The translations under genes and the position numbers were made by a program. This document shows positions 1 through 7,022 of a stretch of 11,136 nt of DNA, piece after piece. Location: positions 1 to 11,136 of the forward strand of contig CBFGWV010000162.1 of the NCBI GenBank assembly GCA_965652545.1. The letters are read 5' to 3'. The DNA is from CBFGWV01 sp965652545 (GTDB lineage Bacteria; Pseudomonadota; Gammaproteobacteria; Competibacterales; Competibacteraceae). A model generated the notes under the pieces. That model was not told the origin of the DNA and did no database searches. It saw nothing but the letters and a program-made list of their open reading frames with translations. Each line of letters starts with the position of its first letter. Positions within the stretch are counted from its first letter, which is position 1.

Positions 1-4
1 CATG

Positions 5-1252
5 TTACGGCGCCGCCGTCGCCAGGGGATCGGCTAAGGCGGCGCCCTCTCTCGGTAGTAGCGCGGTCAGCACACCGAGAGCGGCCGCGCACACGGCCAC
101 GGCGACGTAGGTCCACACGAAGGTGCCGCTGAGGTTCTTGGCCATGCCGGCCAGGTAATTGCCACTCATGCCGCCGATCCCGAGGGTGACGTTGGCCACG
201 GCGAAGATCACCGTGGCCGTGCCGCCGTCGGCGGTCTTGGCCACGTAGGCGGGCACCAGGCCGAAGATCGGGTAGAAGGCGATGGCAAAAAGCACCCCCG
301 CGGCCATGGGCAGTACGCCACTGGGGGCGATCGCCAACGTCAGCGCGGCCAGCAGCAGGCAGGTGTAGGCGAACAACAAGGCGGCGCGCACGCCGGTCCG
401 GTCCGCCAGCCAGCCCACGACGAAGCCGGCGAACATGCCGATAAAGCCGATCGCCCCCCATACCCAAGCGGCCAACTCGACGCCAAGTCCCAGTTCCTCG
501 CGCAGGTAGGGCGAGAGGTAGTTCTGAAAGGGTAGGGTGGCCAGGCCGTTGAGGAAGGTCATCGCCCAGATGATCAGCACCCAGGGTGCGATGACAGTGC
601 GCAGTGATGTGCGCCCCACCGGCATGCCAGACGCCGGTGCTGATCGGGGCTCGCGCCGCAGCAGACCCAGGCGCCAGAACACGAGCACGGCAAATACCGT
701 CATGGCCAGCGTTCCCGCGCCGACGGCAACCCACACGCCGCGCCAGTTGCCGTTGATGACGAACATCGGTACCAGCAGGCTGTTGATGAACACCCCGTAG
801 CTGGTGCCGCTGGAGGCCAGCCCGAGCACCTTGCCGCGGTGCCGGTAGGCGATGCTGCGCGCGACGATCTCGACCATCGGCACCCACACCGACGCGGCTG
901 CGCCACCGAGCACCGTCAGTAACGCACCGATGATGAGAATGTCGTCGGTTGTCGGCAGGGCCAGCAGGCAGGCCCCGCATAAGGCCACCGAGCCGATGAC
1001 CACCACGCCGCCCCCCAACCGCGGTGCCAGCCAGGCGCCGGCCATGGCGAACAGCAGAAATCCGAGCTGGCCGGCGGCGGTGATCAAGCCCACGGCCCGA
1101 TAGTCGAATCCCAGGTCGGCGCGCATGTCGGTCACCAGTTGCGAGAACAGGTAGATGCCGAAGCCGTAGGTCGCCGCGATAAAGCCGGTCAGCAACACGG
1201 TGATCAACAGGCTGGGCCAGGGGCTGGAGGCCGTGCTCGTGGGGGGCGTCAT
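5..1252 (-). CDS. MFS transporter, 12 TM helices, substrate unknown
   Basis: A 415-residue inner-membrane protein of the major facilitator superfamily, probably a secondary transporter driven by ion gradient. Hydrophobic segments fall at about 14-36, 53-72, 80-99, 105-127, 143-163, 170-194, then a charged central loop (195-220), then 221-240, 262-283, 289-308, 313-333, 345-366 and 377-399: the 6+6 MFS layout. The second half carries a recognisable motif A (GWLADRTGVR, about 280-289) between helices 8 and 9; the first-half copy is degenerate (GAWLAPRLGG). Helix 5 begins with the Gly/Ser-rich stretch LGLASSGTSYG (143-153), as in motif C-like regions. The ATG at 1250-1252 has only a weak SD. It is divergent from the LysR gene, which suggests that this regulator controls it. 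Family is certain; substrate cannot be assigned and could be a sugar, an acid or an export substrate. Confidence 0.9.
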   Translation of the reverse strand: MTPPTSTASSPWPSLLITVLLTGFIAATYGFGIYLFSQLVTDMRADLGFDYRAVGLITAAGQLGFLLFAMAGAWLAPRLGGGVVVIGSVALCGACLLALPTTDDILIIGALLTVLGGAAASVWVPMVEIVARSIAYRHRGKVLGLASSGTSYGVFINSLLVPMFVINGNWRGVWVAVGAGTLAMTVFAVLVFWRLGLLRREPRSAPASGMPVGRTSLRTVIAPWVLIIWAMTFLNGLATLPFQNYLSPYLREELGLGVELAAWVWGAIGFIGMFAGFVVGWLADRTGVRAALLFAYTCLLLAALTLAIAPSGVLPMAAGVLFAIAFYPIFGLVPAYVAKTADGGTATVIFAVANVTLGIGGMSGNYLAGMAKNLSGTFVWTYVAVAVCAAALGVLTALLPREGAALADPLATAAP

Positions 1253-1283
1253 GGGCGTATGTCCGCTGTGAATTCAAATGAGT

Positions 1284-1296
1284 ACGGTTCAACCGT
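1284..1296. promoter_or_regulatory. 13-bp palindrome, candidate operator between MFS and LysR genes
   Basis: ACGGTT-C-AACCGT is a perfect palindrome with 6-bp arms. It lies 32 bp upstream of the MFS start codon and inside the divergent spacer, where an operator is expected. It does not fit the LysR T-N11-A pattern, so another regulator or chance is possible. Confidence 0.4.
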
Positions 1297-1335
1297 TGCA
1301 GACACTTTCACCGCGCAGTATCCAGCCAGACAAAC

Positions 1336-1352
1336 GACTAATCTTTTCAGTC
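1336..1352. promoter_or_regulatory. GACT-N9-AGTC dyad containing CTAAT, candidate LysR autoregulatory site
   Basis: GACT at 1336-1339 and AGTC at 1349-1352 form a short dyad 26 bp upstream of the LysR start. It includes CTAAT (1338-1342), the core described for E. coli GcvA sites, and the local regulator is GcvA-like. The spacing is N9 between the inner T and A and not the canonical N11, so this is tentative. Confidence 0.3.
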
Positions 1353-1367
1353 AGGCAAATTGAATTC

Positions 1368-1373
1368 AGGTGA
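1368..1373 (+). promoter_or_regulatory. Shine-Dalgarno site that fixes the LysR start
   Basis: AGGTGA ends 5 nt before the ATG at 1379. The in-frame GTG at 1370 lies inside this SD and has no SD of its own, so ATG 1379 is preferred. Confidence 0.65.
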
Positions 1374-1378
1374 ATGCT

Positions 1379-2260
1379 ATGCGTGCCTTGCCGGGTTTCG
1401 CCGCTGTCCGCGCCTTCGAGTCCACCGCGCGCCTGGGCAGTTGCAAGGCGGCCGCGGCGGAGCTGCATCTGACGGAGTCGGCCGTCAGCCACCAAATCAA
1501 GCGCCTGGAGGCCGACCTGGATGTGGTGTTGTTCCATCGCCGCCACCGCGCATTGGTATTGACCGAGATCGGCGTCGCCCTGCATGCGGAGGTATCGCGG
1601 ACGCTCGATCAACTGGCGCATGCGTTCGCGCAGGTGCGCCGCAAAGGGCGCCGGGTGCTGGCGATCAGCGTGTTGCCGGGGTTTGCCGCGCACTGGTTGA
1701 TCCCGCGGCTGGCGGGGTTTTACGCGGCCCACCCCGAGATGGAACTGCGTCTCTCCAGCACCGAGCGGCTGGTGGACTTCAACGTCGAGGAGGTCGACGT
1801 GGCGATCCGCTATGGCGAGGGTGCGTGGCCGGGTTTGAGCGCAGAGCTCGTGCTGGAGGAGCGATTGGCACCGGTGTGCACGCCTGAGGGCCTGACGCGC
1901 TGGGTGCTGCGCAGCCCGGCGGACGTGTTGGCGGCACCCCGTATCGGCAACCTCCAGCATCCCGACGAATGGGCGGACTGGGCGCGGGGACACGGTTTGC
2001 CGTCACCGTCGCCCGTGGTCATGGCCGTGGAGAACTCGCCCCTGCTGATGCAGGCGGTGGCCGCCGGTATGGGGGTGGGGCTGGGACGCAGCCCGGTCAT
2101 GGACGCCGAACTGGCGGCCGGGCGGCTGGTCGCCGCGCAGCCTCTGCAAGTCAGCGGCAAGGGGTATTGGCTGGTACACCCGCGGGCCGCCGCCGGCCGG
2201 GAGGCGGTGGATCGTTTCCGACGGTGGCTGCGTGTGGAAGCCCGTCTTAAAAACTCATGA
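1379..2260 (+). CDS. LysR-family transcriptional regulator, GcvA-like
   Basis: A 293-residue cytoplasmic DNA-binding regulator. Residues about 5-62 form the LysR winged helix-turn-helix, with the characteristic FAAVRAFESTARLGS start, the recognition-helix region LTESAVSHQIKRLE (31-44) and the wing LFHRRHRALVLTEIG (51-65). Residues about 90-290 are the two-lobed periplasmic-binding-like effector domain, including VDVAIRYGEG (139-148) and the AVAAGMGVGLGRS stretch (226-238) typical of the GcvA/AmpR branch. Start chosen at ATG 1379 because AGGTGA stands 5 nt upstream and GcvA-type proteins begin with M-R-x-L-P; GTG 1370 would add three residues. It is divergent from an MFS gene and sits 148 bp upstream of the sugar operon on the same strand. 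A perfect T-N11-A dyad in that downstream spacer suggests it may regulate the operon as well as, or instead of, the MFS gene. Effector unknown. Confidence 0.92.
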   Translation: MRALPGFAAVRAFESTARLGSCKAAAAELHLTESAVSHQIKRLEADLDVVLFHRRHRALVLTEIGVALHAEVSRTLDQLAHAFAQVRRKGRRVLAISVLPGFAAHWLIPRLAGFYAAHPEMELRLSSTERLVDFNVEEVDVAIRYGEGAWPGLSAELVLEERLAPVCTPEGLTRWVLRSPADVLAAPRIGNLQHPDEWADWARGHGLPSPSPVVMAVENSPLLMQAVAAGMGVGLGRSPVMDAELAAGRLVAAQPLQVSGKGYWLVHPRAAAGREAVDRFRRWLRVEARLKNS

Positions 2261-2284
2261 AAAGAACTAAATAGCCGTCTCACC

Positions 2285-2295
2285 AACCGGTTTCA
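2285..2295. promoter_or_regulatory. LacI-like operator candidate AACCGGTTTCA
   Basis: AACCGGTT is an 8-bp palindrome and its right half continues as GGTTTCA, matching half of the common LacI/GalR operator pattern TGAAACCGGTTTCA; the left half departs from it. It lies about 40 bp upstream of the consensus -35. No LacI-family gene is in the window, so the cognate protein would be encoded elsewhere. Confidence 0.3.
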
Positions 2296-2317
2296 TCGCC
2301 GTTTTCGTGTGTCGACG

Positions 2318-2357
2318 GCCGCTCATGCTTGACAGGCATGAAGTATGCGGCTAATTA
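2318..2357 (+). promoter_or_regulatory. Operon promoter with LysR-type dyad over the -35 element
   Basis: TTGACA at 2329-2334 is a perfect sigma70 -35. AT-rich bases starting at 2351 (CTAATTAA) sit at the right distance but give only a poor -10, so an activator may be needed. The -35 is the centre of an exact dyad, TCATGC (2323-2328) and GCATGA (2336-2341), 7 nt apart. T2326 and A2338 satisfy the LysR T-N11-A rule (ATGC-N7-GCAT). An outer pair, GCCGC (2318-2322) and GCGGC (2347-2351), extends the symmetry with a 5-nt bulge. A protein bound here would cover the -35 and so might repress, unless the true start site lies farther downstream in the A/T-rich tract 2361-2380. The SD of the first gene is GAGGAG (2395-2400), 8 nt before its ATG. 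Confidence 0.55.
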
Positions 2358-2408
2358 AGTTCACATTAAAAAATAAATAGCCCCGCCCACCCCCGAGGAG
2401 ACCGGGAG

Positions 2409-3938
2409 ATGACGGCTCGCAACGACACCCTTCTGGAGGGCTGTGCCATCGCGCACGCCTTCGGTGGGAATCAAGTCCTGTTCGATGTCGATATCGCGCT
2501 CAAGGCCGGCGAGGTCCACGCCTTGCTGGGCGAGAACGGGGCGGGCAAGTCCACGCTGGTCCGCATTCTCTCCGGTTACTTGCAGCCGACCCGCGGCCAG
2601 CTTCGCCTGCGCGGCGCACCGTGGCGGTGCCGCGACAGCGGCGAGGCCGAGCGCGAGGGGGTGGTGCTCATTCACCAGGAACTCGCCCTGGCCGGGCAAT
2701 TGACCGTGGAGGAGAACATCTTCCTCGGGCGCGAGCTGCGCCGCGGCTGGTTTCTCGATCGGCGCACCATGCGCGAGCGCTCGCGCGCCGTGCTGGCGGA
2801 GCTGGAAACCGCGATCGACCCGGACGCCCGCGTGCAGGATCTGGGTACGTCGGACCAACAGATGGTGGAGATCGCCAAAGCCGTCATTCGCGATGCCCGC
2901 GTGCTGATCATGGACGAGCCGACCGCCTCGCTGACCGACCGCGAGGTGCAGATTCTCTTTCGCCTGGTCGAGCGGCTGCGCGCCAAGGGCGTGGCCATTT
3001 TGTACATCTCGCACAAGCTGCGCGAGATCGAACAGATCGCCGATTGCGTCACCGTGCTGCGCGATGGGGTGCCGGTGCACACCGGCCCGGCCGCGGCCAC
3101 CGACAGCCAGGCGCTGGCGAGACTGATGGTGGGGCGGGAGATCTCCCAGATGTACCCGCCGAAAGTCCCCGTGGCGGAGACCGCCCCGGTGGTGCTCGAA
3201 GCCCGCGACGTGGTGGTCGGGCGCGCGGTCAAACGCGCGGGTTTTCAGTTGCGAAGCGGCGAGGTGCTGGGCCTTGCCGGCGTGGTGGGCGCTGGCCGCA
3301 CAGCGTTGGTGGAGGCCGTGCTGGGGCTGCGACCCCGCACGGCTGGCACCTTCTTTCGCGACGGCAAGGCAGTGGCCATTCGCCATCTCGGCGATGCCGG
3401 CGCGCTGGGTATCGCCTACCTCACCGAGGACCGCAAGGGCAAAGGCTTGGTGCTCAATCTCGGCCTGACCGAGAACCTCACCTTGCTCAACCTGAAAGCC
3501 TTTTGCCACCCGCTGATCGACCGCAAGCGTGAGGCGCAAGCCTTCGCCGAGGCGGTGGAGCGCTTCGATATCCGCCTGCGCACGCAGGTGCGCACGGCCG
3601 GCGAGCTCTCCGGCGGCAACCAGCAGAAACTGCTGCTGGCCAAGGTCATGTCCATCGCACCGCGGGTGCTGATCATCAACGAACCCACCCGCGGTATCGA
3701 TGTGGGCACCAAGCACCAGATCTACCAGTTCATCCACGCCTTCACCGAGGACGGGGGGGCGGTGGTGCTGATTTCCTCCGAACTGCCCGAGCTCATCGGC
3801 ATGTCCCACCGCGTGGCGGTGATGTGCGCCGGTGTGCTGACCGGTGTGCTCGAGGGGGCGCACATCAACGAGGCGGAGATCATGCAATACGCCGCCGGTA
3901 TCAAAGGAGAGCCGCTGCATGAGCGTCGTCGTGCCTGA
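2409..3938 (+). CDS. Sugar ABC transporter ATP-binding protein, duplicated NBD (RbsA/MglA type)
   Basis: A 509-residue cytoplasmic ATPase that energises a CUT2 (ribose/galactose/xylose-type) sugar importer. NBD1 (about 8-245) has Walker A GENGAGKST (41-49), Q-loop HQE (89-91), a reduced signature LGTSDQQ (145-151), Walker B VLIMDEP (165-171) and H-loop H202. NBD2 (about 260-500) has the degenerate P-loop GVVGAGRTA (291-299, Arg for Lys), signature LSGGNQQK (400-407) and LIINEPTRGID (421-431). The H-loop position reads SSE, usual for RbsA-type NBD2. The Walker B aspartate of NBD2 is Asn424 where RbsA has LDEPTRG. Length matches the family (about 500). It is the first gene of the operon, its SD is GAGGAG, and its last 20 bp overlap the permease gene, which implies translational coupling. 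The sugar cannot be read from the ATPase. Confidence 0.95.
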   Translation: MTARNDTLLEGCAIAHAFGGNQVLFDVDIALKAGEVHALLGENGAGKSTLVRILSGYLQPTRGQLRLRGAPWRCRDSGEAEREGVVLIHQELALAGQLTVEENIFLGRELRRGWFLDRRTMRERSRAVLAELETAIDPDARVQDLGTSDQQMVEIAKAVIRDARVLIMDEPTASLTDREVQILFRLVERLRAKGVAILYISHKLREIEQIADCVTVLRDGVPVHTGPAAATDSQALARLMVGREISQMYPPKVPVAETAPVVLEARDVVVGRAVKRAGFQLRSGEVLGLAGVVGAGRTALVEAVLGLRPRTAGTFFRDGKAVAIRHLGDAGALGIAYLTEDRKGKGLVLNLGLTENLTLLNLKAFCHPLIDRKREAQAFAEAVERFDIRLRTQVRTAGELSGGNQQKLLLAKVMSIAPRVLIINEPTRGIDVGTKHQIYQFIHAFTEDGGAVVLISSELPELIGMSHRVAVMCAGVLTGVLEGAHINEAEIMQYAAGIKGEPLHERRRA

Positions 3939-4929
3939 GTCCGGGGCGTCCGAGCGCCGCTGGCGGGTGGATTTCAAGGCCTGGGGGCCACTGATCGCAC
4001 TGCTGGCGCTGATGGCCCTGGGTACGCTGATCAACCCTGCTTTTCTCGGGTTGGACAACCTGTCCAACACGCTCACCCGCAGTGCGTTCATCGGCATCAT
4101 CGCGGTGGGTGCGACCTTCGTGATCACCGCCGGCGGGCTGGACTTGTCGGTCGGCTCAATGGCGGCGTTCATCGCCGGGGTCATGATCATCCTGATGAAC
4201 AGCCTGGTCGAGCAGTTCGGCGTGGGGCTGACCACGGTGCTGCTGGGGGTGGTGGCCTCGCTGATCCTCGGCATCGGCGCGGGGTTTATCAATGGCGTCG
4301 TCACCACCAAGGGCAAGATCGAGGCGTTCATCGTCACCCTGGGCACCATGGGTATCTATCGCTCGCTGGTCACGTACCTGGCCGACGGGGGCACGCTGAG
4401 CCTCGACTGGAACGTGCGCGACATTTACCGCCCGATGTACTACGGCAACCTGTTCGGCGTGCCGATACCGGTGCTGGTGTTCGCGCTGGTGGCGGTGGGC
4501 GGCTATCTGCTGCTCAACCACACCCGCTTCGGCCGCTACTGCTGCGCCATCGGCTCCAACGAGAAGGTGGCCCAGTACAGCGCCATCCCCGTCGACCGCA
4601 TCAAGACGCTGACTTACGTGCTCCAGGGCGTCTGCGTGGCCATCGCGACCATCGTCTACGTGCCGCGGCTGGGTTCGGCCTCCAGCGCCACTGGCGTGCT
4701 CTGGGAGCTTGAGGCCATCGCCGCGGTGATCATCGGCGGCACCGTCCTCAAGGGCGGTCACGGCCGCGTCTGGGGCACGGTGGTGGGCGCGGTGATGCTC
4801 ACCACCATCGGCAACATCCTCAATCTCACCGATACGATCTCGAACTACCTCAACGGCACCGTGCAGGGCGTCATCATCATTGTGGCGGTCTACCTGCAAC
4901 GCGGGTCGTGGCGACGAACCGACCCCTGA
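3919..4929 (+). CDS. Sugar ABC transporter permease (RbsC type, BPD_transp_2)
   Basis: A 336-residue inner-membrane protein that forms the channel of the CUT2 importer, probably as a homodimer with the duplicated ATPase. After a polar N-terminus (1-21), hydrophobic helices occupy about 23-42, 55-75, 80-98, 103-125, 182-200, 231-248, 264-278, 285-305 and 313-327. Family signatures are GGLDLSVGS (72-80), the cytoplasmic ATPase-contact region GRYCCAIGSNEKVAQYSAI (205-223) and IGGTVLKGGHGRVWGTVVGA (272-291). ATG 3919 is chosen because AAAGGAG (3903-3909) lies 9 nt upstream; extending to 3844 would add 25 polar residues inside the ATPase gene with no support. It overlaps the ATPase gene by 20 bp and is followed 42 bp later by the binding-protein gene, giving the ATPase-permease-binding protein order of the E. 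coli rbs operon. Confidence 0.94.
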   Translation: MSVVVPESGASERRWRVDFKAWGPLIALLALMALGTLINPAFLGLDNLSNTLTRSAFIGIIAVGATFVITAGGLDLSVGSMAAFIAGVMIILMNSLVEQFGVGLTTVLLGVVASLILGIGAGFINGVVTTKGKIEAFIVTLGTMGIYRSLVTYLADGGTLSLDWNVRDIYRPMYYGNLFGVPIPVLVFALVAVGGYLLLNHTRFGRYCCAIGSNEKVAQYSAIPVDRIKTLTYVLQGVCVAIATIVYVPRLGSASSATGVLWELEAIAAVIIGGTVLKGGHGRVWGTVVGAVMLTTIGNILNLTDTISNYLNGTVQGVIIIVAVYLQRGSWRRTDP

Positions 4930-4971
4930 GCCATCGAGCAAGGGGGCGTACACCCAAAGGAGACGACGAGC

Positions 4972-5922
4972 ATGACACTCAAGTACACAGCCGCCGCACT
5001 GGCCCTGGCCGCCGGTGTGGGTTTGTCCGCCTCGGCACAGGCCGAGAAGGTCACCATCGGTGTATCCATCCCCGCGGCCACACACGGCTGGACCGGGGGG
5101 TTGAACTACCACGCCGAGGAGGCGAAAAAACGCCTGGAGGCGGCCTACCCGGACGTGAGCATCATCATCGCCACCGCCGCCGACCCCGGCGAGCAGGCCA
5201 ATGACCTTGAAGACCTGGTTTCGGTGCGCAACATCGATGCCCTGGTGGTGCTGCCGTTCGAGTCCGGCCCGCTGACCGAGCCGGTGCGCCGGGTCAAACA
5301 GAGCGGCGTCTTCGTCACCGTGGTCGACCGCGGGCTGACCGAAGAGGGTATCCAGGATGTCTACGTCGCCGGCAATAACCACGAAATGGGCCGGGTGTCG
5401 GGGGAATACATCCGCGAGCGTCTGGACGGCAAGGGCGACATCGTGGTCCTGCGCGGCATCCCCACCGTCATCGACGACGAGCGCGTGCAAGGCTTCCAGG
5501 AGGCCATCGAGGGCTCACAGATCAACATTCTCGATATGAAGCACGCCAACTGGAACCGCGACGACGGTTTCGAGGTGATGCAGGACTTCCTCTCCCGCTT
5601 TGAGACGATCGACGCGGTCTGGGCCCAGGACGACGACATCGCCCTGGGGGTGATCGAGGCGGTTCGCCAGGCCGGGCGCGAGGGCGAGTTGTTCATCGTC
5701 GGTGGCGCCGGCATGAAGGACATCATCAAGCGGGTGATGGACGGTGACGAACTGGTGCCGGTGGATGTGCTCTACCCGCCCGGCATGATCGCCACGGCCA
5801 TGGATGTCACCGTGCAGCACTTCGTCTCCAACGGCCCGGTGCAGGGCGAGTTCATTCTCGGCTCGCCGCTGATCACCAAGGAGAACGCCGAGCAGTACTA
5901 CTTCCCCGACTCGCCGTTCTAA
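4972..5922 (+). CDS. Periplasmic sugar-binding protein of the ABC importer (RbsB-like, Peripla_BP_4)
   Basis: A 316-residue exported protein that captures the sugar and delivers it to the permease. Residues 1-24 are a Sec signal peptide: Lys4, an Ala/Leu-rich core, and an AQA site with predicted cleavage before Glu25 (type I, no lipobox Cys). The mature part begins KVTIGVSIPAATHGW, the first beta strand and sugar-facing loop of type 1 binding proteins. Candidate ligand residues by analogy with RbsB are Asp119-Arg120 (VVDRG), Arg161 (VLRGIPT), Asn195 and Asp220-Asp222 (AQDDD). RbsB-like hinge segments include AGNNHEMGR (133-141) and VGGAG (243-247). It does not look like XylF, whose mature N-terminus and ligand loops differ, so D-xylose should not be assumed as the ligand. 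AAAGGAG (4956-4962) lies 9 nt before the ATG. Third gene of the operon; the TIM-barrel gene follows after 28 bp. Confidence 0.93.
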   Translation: MTLKYTAAALALAAGVGLSASAQAEKVTIGVSIPAATHGWTGGLNYHAEEAKKRLEAAYPDVSIIIATAADPGEQANDLEDLVSVRNIDALVVLPFESGPLTEPVRRVKQSGVFVTVVDRGLTEEGIQDVYVAGNNHEMGRVSGEYIRERLDGKGDIVVLRGIPTVIDDERVQGFQEAIEGSQINILDMKHANWNRDDGFEVMQDFLSRFETIDAVWAQDDDIALGVIEAVRQAGREGELFIVGGAGMKDIIKRVMDGDELVPVDVLYPPGMIATAMDVTVQHFVSNGPVQGEFILGSPLITKENAEQYYFPDSPF

Positions 5923-5950
5923 GGCCACCGCCCCACAGGAGACAGCCCGT

Positions 5951-7009
5951 ATGAAGACGATCAAGGGGCCGGCGATCTTCCTGGCCCAGTTCGCCGGTGA
6001 CGAGGCACCGTTCAACCGCCTGGACAGCATCGCCGCCTGGGCCGCCGGCCTGGGCTTCAAGGGTGTGCAGATGCCCAGCTGGGACAAGCGCCTGTTCGAC
6101 CTGGACCTTGCGGCACAGAGCAAGGACTACTGCGATGAGGTGCGCGGCCGACTGGACACGCACGGCATCGTGCTCACCGAGCTGTCCACCCATTTGCAAG
6201 GCCAACTGGTGGCCGTACACCCGGCCTACGACGAGATGTTCGATGGGTTCGCCGCGCCGCAGGTGCGCGGCAACCCAGCCGCCCGCCAGGCTTGGGCGGT
6301 GGAGCAGATGCACAAGGCCGCGCGGGCCTCCGCGCATCTGGGGCTGACCGACCACGCCAGCTTCTCCGGTGCCCTGGCCTGGCCGTACCTCTACCCCTGG
6401 CCGCAGCGGCCGGCAGGGCTGATCGAGACCGCCTTCGACGAACTGGCGCGGCGCTGGCGGCCGATCCTCGATGCCTTCGACGAGGCCGGGGTGAACGTCT
6501 GCTACGAGATTCACCCCGGCGAGGACCTGCACGATGGGGTGACTTTCGAGATGTTCCTTGAGCGGGTGGGTAACCACCCGCGCTGCAACATCTTGTACGA
6601 CCCCAGTCACTTCGTCCTGCAGCAACTGGACTACCTCGGCTACCTGGATGTGTACCGCGAGCGCATCAAGATGGCGCACATCAAGGATGCCGAGTTCAAC
6701 CCCAGCCCCAGGCAAGGCGTGTATTCGGGCTACCAGCCCTGGGTGGACCGCGCCGGGCGCTTCCGCTCGCTGGGCGACGGCCAGGTCGACTTCGGCGCCA
6801 TCTTCTCCAAGCTCGCGGCCAACGACTTCGACGGCTGGGCGGTGCTGGAGTGGGAGTGCTGCCTGAAGCACCCCGAAGACGGCGCGCGCGAGGGCGCGGT
6901 GTTCATCCGCGAGCACATCATCCGCGTCACTGAAAAAGCCTTCGACGACTTTGCCGAAGGCGGCACCGACGAGGCGGCCAATCGCCGCATCCTCGGGCTG
7001 TCGTCCTGA
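5951..7009 (+). CDS. Sugar isomerase/epimerase-like TIM-barrel protein (AP_endonuc_2 fold)
   Basis: A 352-residue probable cytoplasmic enzyme (no signal peptide) of the xylose-isomerase-like TIM-barrel superfamily. The expected metal-site residues are present: Glu186 (CYEIHPGED), Asp217 and His220 (ILYDPSHF), His243 (MAHIKDAEF) and Glu300 (AVLEWE). The Asp-x2-His and Asp-to-His +26 spacings match D-tagatose 3-epimerase (E152, D185, H188, H211, E246). The stretch between His243 and the last Glu is about 22 residues longer and contains GRFRSLGDGQVDF (269-281). Family members isomerise or epimerise sugars, dehydrate inosose (IolE), or cleave 3-keto-glycosides. Length exceeds simple epimerases (about 290). 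CAGGAG (5936-5941) precedes the ATG by 9 nt. It is followed 13 bp later by an oxidoreductase gene, and these families often act in sequence on a keto sugar. The exact reaction is unknown. Confidence 0.88.
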   Translation: MKTIKGPAIFLAQFAGDEAPFNRLDSIAAWAAGLGFKGVQMPSWDKRLFDLDLAAQSKDYCDEVRGRLDTHGIVLTELSTHLQGQLVAVHPAYDEMFDGFAAPQVRGNPAARQAWAVEQMHKAARASAHLGLTDHASFSGALAWPYLYPWPQRPAGLIETAFDELARRWRPILDAFDEAGVNVCYEIHPGEDLHDGVTFEMFLERVGNHPRCNILYDPSHFVLQQLDYLGYLDVYRERIKMAHIKDAEFNPSPRQGVYSGYQPWVDRAGRFRSLGDGQVDFGAIFSKLAANDFDGWAVLEWECCLKHPEDGAREGAVFIREHIIRVTEKAFDDFAEGGTDEAANRRILGLSS

Positions 7010-7014
7010 AGGAG
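7009..7014 (+). promoter_or_regulatory. Shine-Dalgarno site that fixes the oxidoreductase start
   Basis: AAGGAG starts on the last base of the TIM-barrel stop codon and ends 8 nt before ATG 7023. This supports 7023 over an in-frame ATG at 6951 inside the preceding gene. Confidence 0.8.
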
Positions 7015-7022
7015 CGGCCGCG

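Noticed and set aside
1..3. Minus-strand ATG one base after the MFS stop, possibly starting a further gene to the left
   Set aside because: Only three bases are visible and no SD precedes it; cannot be supported.
1289..1993. 234-codon minus-strand open frame overlapping the LysR gene
   Set aside because: Antisense to a clear helix-turn-helix gene, and it would run through the divergent promoter spacer.
2361..2365. CRP site (TCACA half)
   Set aside because: No matching TGTGA half stands 6 bp upstream.
3844..3918. Longer N-terminus for the permease
   Set aside because: The added 25 residues are polar, lie inside the ATPase gene and lack an SD, while ATG 3919 has AAAGGAG 9 nt upstream.
2361..4349. 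662-codon open frame on the minus strand across the ATPase and permease genes
   Set aside because: It is antisense to two genes with unmistakable ABC motifs, rich in His/Gln/Arg/Gly as expected from reverse reading of GC-rich codons, and shows no domain.
4156..5490. 444-codon minus-strand open frame over the permease and binding-protein genes
   Set aside because: Antisense shadow of high third-position GC; no motif, and it would overlap two well-supported genes completely.
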